Counted from the first letter of the stretch, positions 37,101 through 39,766 are shown. The stretch: 64,000 nt of DNA from Yponomeuta sedellus (GCA_934045075.1 OW203721.1:3235997-3299996), one strand, 5' to 3'. Made by a program: numbers and translations. Notes: a model not told the origin generated them from the letters alone.

Positions 37101-39336
37101 ATCCGGACAGCAGCAGATAGTTAACGTAGAATGCAATGTCATCTAGGTGCACTTCACACTTGCACTCACAATATACGAGTAGACACTTCTGATACAACAA
37201 CAGAAGCCTTTTCACAATCTATCATAATTATATTTACTAGTGTTCTAATAAAATCCCTGAAGATATATTAAGTTTGCCTGAAACGAGGTTAAAAAAATGT
37301 GTTAAGTACACTTTGCCAAAAGGGCTATTACAACATAAAGGACTATTTAAGACGACAATGATTTCTGGAATTGAAGCCAGTACAATGGAATTCTATGTTT
37401 TATAATAATTATGTAATAGTACATTACACAACTAGGGTGGTAATACAAAGAAAGGCCGAGATCGCAGAAGTTTGCGGCCCGAGCTGCAAGCGAGGGACGT
37501 AAATATGCGATCGAGAGCTTTCTTTATTACCTCCCGTGTTGTGTACATCTTTTCATGTCTACACTTGGCCAGAAAGCGGCTTTTTCCCTACGCGCAGCGT
37601 GCGGAAAAAGCTACTTTATTGCCAGGTGTGGCATAAACTCTGTTAATTAATGACTTTGAAAAGACTAAGTTTGGAGTTTCTTTGTCCATTTTTTTTCTCC
37701 AAAATGATCTTGATTTTGAAATGGACACCTAGATTGAATTGTAACGTCGATTAAGCCGCAGTTTCTGCGCTACTTTGAATAAAACCTTTTCATTTAATTT
37801 TCATTTCACATGAGGCGGCTAAGTGCGGCAATCACAGGTCTAACCGGCTAACCGCTTCCAGCTACCTGTTCCTGAACGCGATCGCGAACCAGCTGCGCTA
37901 TCCGAATAGCCACACGCACTACTTCAGCTGCTGCCTCCTGTACTTGTTCGCGGAGGCCAACTCCGAGGCGGTCCAGGAGCAGATCACGCGCATGCTTCTG
38001 GAGAGGCTGATTGTGAACCGGCCGCACCCGTGGGGGCTCCTCATCACCTTCATCGAGCTCATCAAGAATCCCCTGTACAAGTTCTGGAGCCACGACTTCG
38101 TACACTGCGCGCCGGAGATCGAGAAGTGAGTAGTTTTCTTCGTTTCGCCGCGTACGTTGGCGATTTAAAAACCTATTTTTAACCCGCGACCTCTGGCTAT
38201 CCGTGCCAGACCAGAGGTCGCGGGTTCGAATCCCGGCATGGGTGGAATTTTTAGCCTCTAAATAGGTTTTTAAATTGTGCTTAGCATGGGTTAGTGCATT
38301 AAAAAAAATACGTTGGCGATTTTTCAAGGGAATGTTCATTTCATTGTGCGTGTCTACGCTGACATGAATGGAGAGTTCTTCTTTGGGGTTTGACGGATAT
38401 AGCGTAAATAGTTTAGAAAATTGCTGTACATTTATTACCTTTAGTCACTAAACAAAATTGCTAAAGAAAATATTTGAGCGTGCGTTGTTTTTTTTGCGAG
38501 TGGCATATGCAGAACAACTCACGAAGCAAAGAGTCTAAAATAAATAATGTTCAAGCTGTTTTGGCAACTGCTCTGCCAGGTTGCCAACTCGAAGACTAAG
38601 GCTCAATCAACTTACTAGGGCTCGGGTGTGATCGAGCCATCAAACTCGACTAATGAGCCGTTTATGGTTCACAACCGAGCCGATAGGACCAATTATTGAG
38701 CCGTTTAGGGGAATGTAACGTTATAGTATTGGTTCTTTCTTTACCATGGACTACAAAGTGGTCCTATGAGGGTTCCGTATTTTTTTTCCTTTTGAAGTAT
38801 GAAACCTTAAATAACAACTGACAGGTAGTAGATTAACAGATTGCGTACGAGTAACCGAGAGTTTGAATTACGCACAATGACCGAGAATTACGTACAATGG
38901 CCCAACTATGAGACTAAATAATAGTCTCTTTAAACTGTCATTAATGCCTCTAGTATAAGTGATTGTTGTGTCTTATTTCGCTTGAAGACAAATAAATATA
39001 TTCTATTCTATTCTAAATGCGGAAATCTCAGGTGTACTAAATCTATATATTCCCATCGACCGATTTTGGCCACGGCGAACGCTTCAGCTCCGTTCTAATC
39101 GTCGCTGGTGTGCTCGTGCATGTCTGACATAGCCGATCTTGTTAATGAATGTCCATTGCAGTAGTTATCAATGATAGCACAGGGTGGGCGTACTTTCAGT
39201 TCATTGCGTCGAGCATCTAAGTGTAATATCGACCTCTAAATGTTGGTGTCCCGTCGGCAGGCTGTTCGCGTCGGTCGCCCGATCCTGCATCGTTGACAAG
39301 AGCAGCGTGGGCAGTGAGAGGGAGTTGACTGAGTAG
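939..39336 (+). CDS. CNOT1: CNOT1, scaffold subunit of the CCR4-NOT complex (17 coding exons, 5' end missing)
   Basis: CNOT1 is the large cytoplasmic scaffold of the CCR4-NOT complex, which shortens mRNA poly(A) tails and represses translation. It holds the CAF1/CCR4 nucleases, CNOT9, CNOT10/11 and the CNOT2/CNOT3 module. The coding exons listed separately were placed by similarity to animal CNOT1, GT/AG borders and matching phases. They sum to 7,047 nt, an exact multiple of three: 2,348 codons and a TAG. Human CNOT1 is about 2,376 residues, so only about 35 N-terminal residues are missing, upstream of the window. All exons are open, with no frameshift or internal stop, and are GC-rich against AT-rich introns. 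The introns are stuffed with mobile elements, yet every splice site keeps GT/AG. Phases are 0 except exons 2/3 (1), 3/4, 15/16 and 16/17 (2). Identity is very secure; borders come from sequence alone. Confidence 0.96.
1545..1870 (+). repeat. 5S rRNA-derived SINE, full length
   Basis: The head, at 1594-1650, reads like the internal promoter half of 5S rRNA: 'gttaagcaacaacaggcgcg', 'gtcaggtacaggatgggtga', 'ccgtcccgtgactaccg'. The body carries 'ggcttgataacttctgacag' and 'cggacttggcccccgtggtg'. The tail is the shared 'ccccagcagtggggac' + 'acaagggtt'. The 5S-type A-box, intermediate element and C-box order suggests RNA polymerase III transcription and LINE-driven copying. Confidence 0.82.
2190..2352 (-). 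repeat. tRNA-derived SINE (family D) fragment
   Basis: On the minus strand it has a tRNA-like head: 'gtagctcagtggaaagaac', 'tcggaagcgagagaatcag' and 'ggttcaattcccagtgcagg' (B box). 'tacataacttcgtttgaaaa' is shared with copies at 26218-26440 and 62740-62990. Confidence 0.65.
2736..2885 (+). repeat. tRNA-derived SINE (family C), truncated
   Basis: An A-run, 'cctcaagtcttgggt', 'gatgtcgttgtttctggttc', 'gatcctagtgtggggccag' and 'agcaatgtatgtgcctgtat' match the body and tail of copies at 16256-16470, 19163-19368 and 62385-62536. The tRNA-like head is missing. Confidence 0.75.
3488..3535 (-). repeat. 5S-derived SINE tail, decayed
   Basis: 'tatcgaccctttgtatgttc' then 'ccattcttggggcacggg' is a diverged reverse complement of the SINE tail found at 15405-15480. 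Confidence 0.5.
3920..4100 (+). CDS. CNOT1: CNOT1 exon 2 of window
   Basis: Begins [16 protein letters not shown] after 'ccttacag' and ends in the codon following ...LDA, before the donor gtatgt. It is collinear with the animal segment '...SLKPAPHLFAQLSKVLKL... IDAD'. It ends in phase 1; the next exon supplies two bases and restores a Glu codon, which supports both borders. Confidence 0.9.
4101..5278. other. CNOT1 intron 2-3
   Basis: AT-rich. 4583-4650 holds 'cccagcgcggattgccaatt' and 'gaacacctcacaca', a fragment of SINE family D. Nothing else recognised. Confidence 0.5.
5279..7784 (+). CDS. CNOT1: CNOT1 exon 3 of window (very long; N-terminal MIF4G and TTP-binding region)
   Basis: A 2,506-nt exon encoding about 835 residues. 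The acceptor is 'gatcaacag'; the first complete codons read [11 protein letters not shown] and lead into [15 protein letters not shown]. The conserved string [18 protein letters not shown] and [21 protein letters not shown] mark the N-terminal helical/MIF4G-like part. A low-complexity Asn/Pro/Gly/Met linker follows (about 6880-7200). Then come the tristetraprolin-binding segment with [20 protein letters not shown] and [17 protein letters not shown], and [22 protein letters not shown]. Splicing occurs inside an Arg codon (ag|g) at the donor gtatgt. Translation does not start here: the upstream reading frame is open back to the acceptor. Confidence 0.96.
7785..8244. other. CNOT1 intron 3-4, left part
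   Basis: AT-rich sequence between the exon 3 donor and the 257-bp MITE; nothing recognised. Confidence 0.5.
8245..8501. mobile_element. MITE copy A, 257 bp, TA target duplication
   Basis: Ends are inverted repeats beginning 'cagtctatttactcttactt' and 'caggctatttattcttactt' (read inward), continuing through 'gaccaatttagtaaacaaga'. TA dinucleotides flank it (8243-8244 and 8502-8503). Copy B at 19752-20008 has exactly the same length in opposite orientation. There is no coding capacity. TA flanks and TIRs suggest mobilisation by a Tc1/mariner-type transposase. Confidence 0.85.
8540..8960. other. AT-rich, loosely repetitive stretch before exon 4
   Basis: Recurring short phrases such as 'tctgcaaattcaac', 'ttcaacaaattcac', 'taattcaactatctgcaaac' and 'aagttgaaatcccgaaa' suggest a decayed short tandem repeat. 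No gene. Confidence 0.4.
9000..10404 (+). CDS. CNOT1: CNOT1 exon 4 of window (MIF4G core and start of CNOT9-binding domain)
   Basis: 468 codons. It starts with the third base of the split Arg codon after 'gtccgcag' and reads [10 protein letters not shown], then [17 protein letters not shown], the start of the central MIF4G domain that docks the CAF1/CNOT7 deadenylase ([75 protein letters not shown]). After a Gln/Pro/Ala linker, the DUF3819 CNOT9-binding domain begins with [29 protein letters not shown] and [17 protein letters not shown]. Ends ATQQQ before gttagt, phase 0. Confidence 0.96.
10463..10846. mobile_element. GC-rich palindromic MITE, 384 bp
   Basis: Terminal inverted repeats 'agagcctgtccagacgaagc' with 'gatttgcgcgcgaaggcact' on the left, matched by 'cgcgcgagtgccctcgcgcg' and 'gcttcgtctggataggctct' on the right. 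The inside is GC-rich and dense in CpG, unlike the flanks. No target duplication could be defined. Open frames in it are short and non-homologous. Confidence 0.75.
10877..11020. mobile_element. small inverted-repeat element, 144 bp
   Basis: 'acgacacgaaaaataacttt' on the left pairs with 'aaagttctttttcgtgtcgt' on the right. Between them 'atgcatgtacgtgtaat' and 'gggcatgtgtgtgtaat' also repeat. Likely a MITE; family unknown. Confidence 0.55.
11021..11699. other. CNOT1 intron 4-5, middle part
   Basis: AT-rich sequence with no recognised feature. Confidence 0.4.
11700..11945 (+). repeat. tRNA-derived SINE
   Basis: The head 'ggtggtagcggagcggtaga' ... 'ggtcggtgattcgaatcgtg' has A- and B-box-like sequence. 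The body includes 'aaagcatcgtgaagaaaccc' and 'ggctaagtgcggaaatctca', shared with 26105-26205, 37805-37845 and 38880-39035. Confidence 0.65.
12340..12685 (+). pseudogene. non-LTR retrotransposon reverse transcriptase fragment
   Basis: Pieces of RT motifs are readable in shifting frames: '[16 protein letters not shown]' (block with the first catalytic Asp), '[20 protein letters not shown]' and '[10 protein letters not shown]', where the normal Y/F-A-D-D catalytic pair has become A-E-D. It is short, shifted and lacks both ends, so it is a dead LINE remnant on the gene strand inside the intron. Confidence 0.75.
12690..13778. other. CNOT1 intron 4-5, right part
   Basis: AT-rich. A 'ctatctgtatatctatctata' type run lies at about 13055-13080. 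No other recognised element. Confidence 0.4.
13779..14150 (+). CDS. CNOT1: CNOT1 exon 5 of window (end of CNOT9-binding domain)
   Basis: 124 codons from [20 protein letters not shown] to PMPPLTFSQ, between a 'ccgtccggcag' acceptor and a gtaaat donor, phase 0 at both ends. Strongly conserved strings are [30 protein letters not shown] and [12 protein letters not shown]. It completes DUF3819. The Pro-rich end differs from vertebrates, as expected for the linker before the connector domain. Confidence 0.95.
14151..14934. other. CNOT1 intron 5-6
   Basis: AT-rich; no repeat or coding feature recognised. An A-run precedes the NAGNAG acceptor. Confidence 0.4.
14935..15132 (+). CDS. CNOT1: CNOT1 exon 6 of window (connector domain; tandem acceptor)
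   Basis: 65-66 codons from (Q)[17 protein letters not shown] to VSGCTLLQK, ending at the donor gtaggt. The acceptor is 'ccccgcagcag', a NAGNAG pair: cutting at 14934/14935 or 14937/14938 keeps frame and adds or removes one Gln. It aligns with the animal stretch before '...LQKAVEGLLD', the start of the connector between the CNOT9 and CNOT2/3 docking regions. Confidence 0.93.
15405..15480 (-). repeat. 5S-derived SINE tail fragment
   Basis: 'tatgtcccctctgctggggc' and 'gcatcgcaggaaggttagac' are the reverse complement of the SINE 3' end. Confidence 0.75.
15784..16032 (+). CDS. CNOT1: CNOT1 exon 7 of window (connector domain)
   Basis: 83 codons from [19 protein letters not shown] to [10 protein letters not shown], between 'gttccacag' and gttagt, phase 0. 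Conserved signatures are [36 protein letters not shown] and [14 protein letters not shown] tRNA-derived SINE begins about 220 nt downstream. Confidence 0.95.
16256..16470 (+). repeat. tRNA-derived SINE (family C), nearly full length
   Basis: The tRNA-like head has 'gcgtagcgttagcacgtctg' (A-box side) and 'ggtcctgggttcgaacccgg' (B box). The body has 'aaaaccccaggtcttggatg', 'gatgtcgttgtttctggttc', 'ggtatcctagtgtggggcca' and a tail 'gtaaatgttatgttaa'. Four copies lie in the window. Confidence 0.8.
16471..17175. other. CNOT1 intron 7-8, right part
   Basis: AT-rich, with a short GA microsatellite (about 16857-16870) and two 'cctaagagaaat'/'tctaagagaagg' phrases. No gene. Confidence 0.4.
17176..17481 (+). 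CDS. CNOT1: CNOT1 exon 8 of window (connector domain)
   Basis: 102 codons from [18 protein letters not shown] to HSGIMQVR, between 'gtccaacag' and gtgagt, phase 0. The stretch [18 protein letters not shown] and [10 protein letters not shown] fit animal CNOT1. A LINE-tail-like repeat starts about 95 nt after the donor. Confidence 0.95.
17577..17790 (+). repeat. LINE 3'-end repeat (family E)
   Basis: 'gtgtcgtaaaaggcgactaa' at the start, 'cccagcgtggggattatggg' in the middle and 'gagggctatgtccagcagtg' + 'gactgatatagcctgaag' at the end are phrases shared with 23035-23220, 44052-44265 and 62537-62640. This is the typical 3' portion of a lepidopteran non-LTR element; no coding sequence is left. Confidence 0.65.
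17791..18737. other. CNOT1 intron 8-9, left part
   Basis: AT-rich. 18330-18480 contains 'ggttgtgcaataaagtgttc' + 'tctatctatctcag', the 3' end of a LINE or SINE also present at 63180-63270 and 63480-63560. Nothing else recognised. Confidence 0.45.
18738..19150 (+). repeat. LINE 3'-end repeat (family F)
   Basis: Shares 'cctgaagatatattaagttt', 'gccagtacaatg', 'tataataattatgtaaa', 'gactttgaaa' and a 'gaataaaa' end with 37243-37805, and in reverse with 45090-45440. A second 'tgaaaaggttttattcaaag' segment sits in the middle. Probably a non-coding 3' end of a LINE. Confidence 0.6.
19163..19368 (+). repeat. tRNA-derived SINE (family C), full length
   Basis: The head 'gcctctgtggcacagcggta' ... 'ggggtcccgggttcgctccc' is tRNA-like with A and B boxes. 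After a 10-A run the body matches 16256-16470. It ends just ahead of the exon 9 acceptor. Confidence 0.8.
19428..19703 (+). CDS. CNOT1: CNOT1 exon 9 of window (start of NOT1 superfamily homology domain)
   Basis: 92 codons from [15 protein letters not shown] to [10 protein letters not shown]; acceptor 'cacaaccag', donor gtacgg, phase 0. YDDPPGL and [20 protein letters not shown] are hallmark strings of the start of the C-terminal NOT1 domain. The exon is boxed in by repeats: a SINE ends about 55 nt upstream, and a MITE starts 48 nt downstream. Confidence 0.95.
19752..20008. mobile_element. MITE copy B, 257 bp, TA target duplication
   Basis: Inverted ends 'cagtctatttattcttactt' and, read inward, 'cagtctatttactcttactt', flanked by TA on both sides (19750-19751, 20009-20010). 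Same length as copy A and inverted relative to it. It lies 48 nt after the exon 9 donor. Confidence 0.87.
20011..20754. other. CNOT1 intron 9-10, right part
   Basis: AT-rich; no recognised element or coding signal apart from the acceptor of exon 10. Confidence 0.4.
20755..20856 (+). CDS. CNOT1: CNOT1 exon 10 of window (short, 34 codons)
   Basis: A 102-nt exon reading [18 protein letters not shown] and ending KLNLLNK, between 'tttgtttag' and gtatgt, phase 0. It aligns with the animal segment before 'VLGIVVGVLLQDH', so it joins exons 9 and 11 without a gap. An antisense mariner begins 12 nt into the following intron. Confidence 0.93.
20869..22162 (-). mobile_element. mariner transposon, almost intact, 1,294 bp
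   Basis: 28-bp terminal inverted repeats 'cgaggggcggctgaaaagtt' + 'ttgagcct' (one mismatch between ends), flanked by TA target duplications at 20867-20868 and 22163-22164. It carries a single transposase gene on the minus strand. The size is standard for mariner. It sits in the CNOT1 intron 12 nt after the exon 10 donor, antisense to the host gene. Confidence 0.96.
20985..22004 (-). CDS. mariner transposase, C-terminus cut by one stop codon
   Basis: 339 codons. The N-terminal helix-turn-helix DNA-binding half includes [16 protein letters not shown] and [19 protein letters not shown], then [15 protein letters not shown]. The catalytic DD34D triad is visible: [18 protein letters not shown] and [11 protein letters not shown], with 34 residues between the second and third Asp. 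The enzyme cuts and pastes the element at TA sites. The frame ends at TAA 20985-20987, but translation of the same frame beyond it (to 20934) still reads the usual mariner tail ([12 protein letters not shown]). One C-to-T type change (CAA to TAA) would explain this. Whether the shortened protein works is unknown. It resembles the irritans/mellifera side of the family more than mauritiana. Confidence 0.94.
   Translation of the reverse strand: MSESSALCTKLEYRAVIKFLTKKNKTPTKIFEEMSAVYGDSAPSFATVKRWTREFKHGRESLEDDPRSGRPNTAVTEENIEKVKNLVLEDRRIKMWQIAESIGISKERIGDILHNHLHMKKVCARWVPKMLTPLDRQRRVTTSKEFLDICGDNPDDVFSRLVTVDETWIRQYDPESKQESMQWIAKGEKPPRKFKVERSASKLMATVFWDCEGILFIDYLPKNTTVNGDYYAVLLTKVRQVVVEKRRGKLAKGVLFLQDNAPVHTARVARRALAETGFEEINHPPYSPDLAPSDYFVFSNLKKDLRGRRFSSDEEMKAAVNEHFEGKDGEYFFTGLKAL
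22165..23034. other. CNOT1 intron 10-11, middle part
   Basis: 22480-22570 carries the 'gtgccgaaacgtcgggaaac' repeat (family G; also at 57355-57500 and 61862-62010). The rest is AT-rich with nothing recognised. Confidence 0.5.
23035..23220 (+). repeat. LINE 3'-end repeat (family E)
   Basis: 'gtgtatgacgccctctgacc', 'gtgggatgacgatctgcgaa' and 'gggctatgtccagcagtgga' are the reverse complement of parts of 44052-44265. It ends 'cagcctgaagaagg'. Confidence 0.65.
23490..23940 (-). repeat. tRNA-derived SINE split by a 5S-derived SINE
   Basis: Reading the minus strand across 23940-23908 and then 23550-23490 gives 'ggcctcggtggcgcggcggt' ... 'cacgctgactgtgaacccga' and 'ggtctcgggttcgatccccg': a tRNA-like head with B box. 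It is interrupted at the T-rich site by the insertion described at 23551-23907. Confidence 0.75.
23551..23907 (+). mobile_element. 5S rRNA-derived SINE with 12-bp target duplication
   Basis: Full 5S-like head ('gttaagcaacaacaggcgcg', 'gtcaggtacgggatgggtga'), body and tail. 'gtgccaaaccgc' is present at both 23539-23550 and 23908-23919; this target duplication is the sign of LINE-style retroposition. The last two bases may belong to the element. Confidence 0.9.
23987..24133 (+). CDS. CNOT1: CNOT1 exon 11 of window
   Basis: 49 codons from [20 protein letters not shown] to LESMNFQ, between 'tatttgcag' and gtgggt, phase 0. [17 protein letters not shown] matches the NOT1 domain. The acceptor lies about 80 nt downstream of a 5S-derived SINE nested in a tRNA-like SINE. 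Confidence 0.94.
24134..24330. other. start of CNOT1 intron 11-12
   Basis: AT-rich, nothing recognised. Confidence 0.4.
24331..24530 (+). repeat. tRNA-Ile-like repeat (family A), full copy
   Basis: The 72-nt tRNA-like core at 24425-24496 starts 'gcccattagctcagttgg' like tRNA-Ile and ends 'cgggttcgaatcccggcatg' + 'ggt'. The acceptor, D, anticodon (ctggc/gccag) and T stems pair. The loop is 'acggata', with C where universal U33 belongs. Flanks 'gaggttcgaaatttcact' and 'ggaatttttagcctctaaat' + 'aggttttt' recur in every copy. Confidence 0.85.
24670..25075 (-). repeat. 5S-derived SINE interrupted by a LINE tail
   Basis: Tail ('ccccgctgctggggcacggg') to head in reverse. The 5S-like head is split: 'gtcacaggatggtcacctgt' ends near 24950 and 'gttgttgcttaacccaagtg' resumes near 25032. 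Between them lies 'agtccactgctggacatagc', a family E LINE tail. Confidence 0.75.
25076..26100. other. CNOT1 intron 11-12, middle
   Basis: 25262-25390 resembles the 5' part of lepidopteran Helitron-type repeats ('aatattataaaggtgaaagt', 'ttgtgaagatgtttggatgt'). 25480-26040 is AT-rich with no recognised gene. Confidence 0.4.
26105..26440. repeat. two SINE pieces (shared body and family D)
   Basis: 26105-26205 carries 'ggctaagtgcggaaatctca'. 26218-26440 carries 'caccgcggattggcaatttc', 'caggtttcctcacgatattt', 'gtacataacttagaac' and a minus-strand tRNA-like end ('ctctacccactaagctaccg'). Confidence 0.6.
26690..26925 (+). repeat. tRNA-Ile-like repeat (family A), full copy
   Basis: The core at 26784-26854 is the most tRNA-like in the D arm ('gctcaattggtagagc'). 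Same 'acggata' loop and flanks as other copies. It starts with 'gccagatgtcgctgcctgta' and ends 'gcacgggttagtgcattaaa'. Confidence 0.85.
27023..27157 (+). CDS. CNOT1: CNOT1 exon 12 of window (weak acceptor)
   Basis: 45 codons reading [20 protein letters not shown], then [18 protein letters not shown] and VTPQQK, donor gtgcgt, phase 0. It aligns exactly with the animal segment between '...NFQ' and 'GWPMYAQLL'. The acceptor 'attgttcgaag' has AG but almost no pyrimidine tract. A tRNA-Ile-like repeat ends about 100-130 nt upstream. Confidence 0.93.
27158..28560. other. CNOT1 intron 12-13, left part
   Basis: 27595-27810 ('ttcctgtgcgacgccatatg' ... 'caaatagcctattg') recurs at 53930-54175, so it is a dispersed repeat of unknown class. 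The rest is AT-rich with short A/T runs. No coding signal. Confidence 0.45.
28565..28745. repeat. SINE family D fragment
   Basis: 'cctggattggcaatttcggg' and 'cagtttccccacgatgtttt' match the body of family D; the tRNA-like end is decayed. Confidence 0.55.
29005..29322 (-). repeat. 5S rRNA-derived SINE
   Basis: The reverse-complement head at 29200-29320 ('gttaagcaacaacaggcgcg', 'ggtcaggtgcaggatgggtt') and the body to 'gcatcgcaggaatgatacgc' are present; the last part of the tail is missing. Confidence 0.8.
29323..29795. other. intron stretch with minor repeats
   Basis: 29430-29480 is a short piece of family F ('ggttttattcaaagtagcac'). 'atcaacctttacacgcgtgc' at about 29378 recurs at about 54750. 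No gene. Confidence 0.4.
29797..29990 (-). repeat. tRNA-Ile-like repeat (family A), full copy
   Basis: The tRNA-like core at 29855-29926 is complete on the minus strand with the same stems and 'acggata' loop. It is flanked by 'gcactaacccgtgctaagga' at the left end. Confidence 0.85.
30058..30106. repeat. perfect 22-bp hairpin
   Basis: 'ctttgaagacattttccaca' + 'tc', five-base spacer 'tcact', then the exact reverse complement. It lies within a CNOT1 intron. It is too short in the loop for a normal pre-miRNA; more likely a small palindrome or a trace of a fold-back event. Confidence 0.8.
30107..32020. other. CNOT1 intron 12-13, right part
   Basis: 30400-30760 and 31080-31500 have short open frames with no recognised homology and may be decayed LINE sequence. 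Otherwise AT-rich. Confidence 0.35.
32010..32120 (+). repeat. tRNA-Ile-like repeat (family A), internal deletion
   Basis: Left flank 'gtaaagaggttccaaatttc' and the right half 'gttcgagtcccggcatgggt' + 'ggaatttttagcatctaaat' are joined directly; the first half of the tRNA-like core is gone. Confidence 0.8.
32380..32655 (+). CDS. CNOT1: CNOT1 exon 13 of window (3' end triplicated downstream)
   Basis: 92 codons from [19 protein letters not shown] through [20 protein letters not shown] to [10 protein letters not shown]; acceptor 'ctctccgcag', donor gtattt, phase 0. This is one of the most conserved stretches of the NOT1 domain. The last ~73 nt and the donor are repeated twice more in the intron. 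Confidence 0.96.
32583..33175 (+). repeat. tandem triplication of the 3' end of CNOT1 exon 13 and its donor
   Basis: Copies begin with 'gatgcg' at 32583 (true exon), 32794 and 33083. Each runs through 'cacgcccaacttgaaggtat', keeping open codons and the GT donor (32656, 32867, 33156). Copies 2 and 3 share changes absent from copy 1 ('cggaac/cggcat', 'atattctcagc'). The spacers are a minisatellite. Confidence 0.92.
32677..33250. repeat. about 30-bp minisatellite
   Basis: Degenerate units of the type 'aaagggttaacggcttaact' + 'ttgaaacgag' fill the spaces between and after the exon 13 copies. About a dozen units in blocks. Confidence 0.85.
33251..33945. other. CNOT1 intron 13-14, middle
   Basis: AT-rich. 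'acgttttgcaatatgaacga' near 33810 mirrors 'catattgcaaaacgttctat' near 33596, an inverted pair that may bound a decayed element. No gene. Confidence 0.4.
33930..34110 (+). repeat. tRNA-Ile-like repeat (family A), full copy
   Basis: The core at 34004-34074 is complete with 'acggtta' in the anticodon loop. Preceded by 'cagccagatgtcgctgcctg', followed by 'tagcctctaaataggttctc'. Confidence 0.85.
34554..34706 (+). CDS. CNOT1: CNOT1 exon 14 of window
   Basis: 51 codons from [18 protein letters not shown] to [10 protein letters not shown], between 'ttgtcgacag' and gtaagg, phase 0. [19 protein letters not shown] is a firm match. A 5S-derived SINE begins about 8-12 nt after the donor GT. Confidence 0.95.
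34715..35035 (+). mobile_element. 5S rRNA-derived SINE next to the exon 14 donor
   Basis: Head 'gttaagctacaacagacgcg' + 'gtcaggtgcagatttggtaa', body 'cttgatagcttctgacaggg', tail 'gatacaagggttgacatc'. It starts 8-12 nt downstream of the donor GT of CNOT1 exon 14. No target duplication is visible. Confidence 0.85.
35036..35565. other. CNOT1 intron 14-15, middle
   Basis: 'gctacataacttagaaaata' occurs twice (about 35490 and 35531). No gene recognised. Confidence 0.4.
35570..35750. repeat. family A palindrome (head-to-head tRNA-like halves)
   Basis: A minus-strand 3' half (35572-35640: 'aacctatttagaggctaaaa', 'gccgggattcgaacccgcga') runs straight into a plus-strand 3' half (35636-35700: 'ccagaggtctcgggttcgaa', 'gcctctaaataggttttg'). 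The two arms form an almost perfect inverted repeat of about 60 bp. Confidence 0.88.
35841..36025 (+). CDS. CNOT1: CNOT1 exon 15 of window
   Basis: Reads [34 protein letters not shown] and [11 protein letters not shown], ending inside an Arg codon (cg|c) at the donor gtaagt. The acceptor is 'ttttcaccacag'. The split codon is completed by the first base of exon 16. Confidence 0.95.
36026..36885. other. CNOT1 intron 15-16, left part
   Basis: AT-rich; 'gcctctgagtaggtcttct' near 36640 may be a decayed family A tail. Nothing else recognised. Confidence 0.4.
36893..37000. repeat. TATG microsatellite, about 27 units
   Basis: Uninterrupted (TATG)n of about 108 bp ending at 'catgttattg'. Reading frames through it give Met-Tyr-Val-Cys repeats that are not a gene. 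Confidence 0.98.
37010..37135. repeat. possible Helitron-type repeat
   Basis: 'cgccagaacggctgaacgga' + 'ttggtatgaaattcagcac' is the phrase found in the middle of many lepidopteran Helitron/MITE repeats. Ends not identified. Confidence 0.4.
37243..37805 (+). repeat. LINE 3'-end repeat (family F) with a nested insertion
   Basis: Matches 18738-19150 on both sides: 'cctgaagatatattaagttt' ... 'tataataattatgtaa' and, after about 37635, 'ctctgttaattaatgacttt' ... 'gaataaaaccttttcattta'. Between them, about 37417-37634 is extra. Confidence 0.75.
37417..37634. mobile_element. nested insertion of two hairpins
   Basis: First hairpin: 'acacaactagggtggtaata' and 'gaaaggccgagatcgca' pair with 'tgcgatcgagagctttcttt' and 'attacctcccgtgttgtgt' (37421-37546). 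Second hairpin: 'acacttggccagaaagcggc' pairs with 'gctactttattgccaggtgt' (37559-37630). Absent from the other family F copies. Class unknown. Confidence 0.7.
37862..38125 (+). CDS. CNOT1: CNOT1 exon 16 of window
   Basis: Starts with the last base of the Arg codon, then [60 protein letters not shown] and FVHCAPEIE, ending 'aa' of a Lys codon before gtgagt. The acceptor is 'aaccgcttccag'. Confidence 0.96.
38166..38315. repeat. family A partial palindrome
   Basis: A short minus-strand piece ('aacccgcgacctctggctat') is followed by the plus-strand 3' half ('ccagaggtcgcgggttcgaa', 'tcccggcatgggtggaattt'). It begins 40 nt after the exon 16 donor. Confidence 0.85.
38316..38875. other. CNOT1 intron 16-17, middle
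   Basis: No recognised element; AT-rich with 'tcgagcc/gagccg' phrases near 38630-38700. Confidence 0.4.
38876..39040 (+). repeat. SINE split by a short LINE 3' end
   Basis: 'caatggcccaactatgagac' and 'aaatgcggaaatctcaggtg' are the two halves of the SINE body seen intact near 11905. Between them about 95 bp end in 'atattctattctattctaaa', a (TTCTA)n tail. The short 'ctaaat' on both sides is a likely target duplication. Confidence 0.7.
39261..39336 (+). CDS. CNOT1: CNOT1 exon 17 of window, coding part to the TAG stop
   Basis: After 'ccgtcggcag', one base completes Lys, then [24 protein letters not shown] and TAG at 39334-39336. LFxSVAxxC is the conserved C-terminus of animal CNOT1, and the length fits. 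The exon continues for 64 nt past the stop to a near-perfect donor (aaag|gtgagt at 39401), so the 3' UTR is spliced or an extended isoform exists. Confidence 0.92.
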
Positions 39337-39400
39337 CGTCGGACCAACTGGGAGTCCGTCCGGCCCGATAAACACCTGTTTAAGGGTTTTGCCGATAAAG
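39337..39400 (+). other. CNOT1: CNOT1 exon 17, part after the stop codon
   Basis: 64 nt between the TAG and the donor gtgagt. In the CNOT1 frame it has no further stop (RRTNWESVRPDKHLFKGFAD...). It is either 3' UTR ahead of a 3' UTR intron or the start of a C-terminal extension made by readthrough. Confidence 0.5.
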
Positions 39401-39432
39401 GTGAGTCTGACATGTCAGCCGTTACGTTTTAA

Positions 39433-39732
39433 AGGCCTGCGCAGACGAGGGACTTTTGTCCCCAAGGGACAAAAAAATGTACTTCGAGTACTTGTCGCGG
39501 ACTCAACGCCTACGGTGTGCGGTCATTTGTTCCCCGGAAATTGAGTGAAGCGTACGCTACGGAAGTAAATATTCTGAGATTACATTGTGTTGTAATTTCC
39601 TCGGTAACTTTAAGGTTTTTTTGTACGGGGTACTTTTAGTTCTTCGTGTGCGTTATTCGATGCAATTTACAAGAGATCTATATCGACGGACAAAAAAGTA
39701 CCTGGGGGACAGGACGTCGTCTGCGCAGGCCT
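39433..39732. mobile_element. inverted-repeat MITE, about 300 bp
   Basis: Ends 'aaggcctgcgcagacgaggg' and 'acgtcgtctgcgcaggcctt' are inverted. 'tttttgtccc' motifs and 'ggacaaaaaa' also recur inside. The flanks 'ttaaa' and 'ttaag' leave TTAA as a possible target, not proven. It lies in the 3' UTR intron, 27 bp from the MULE. Confidence 0.65.
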
Positions 39733-39766
39733 TAAGGGTTACTACGTATCCGAAGGGCGCCTAACG

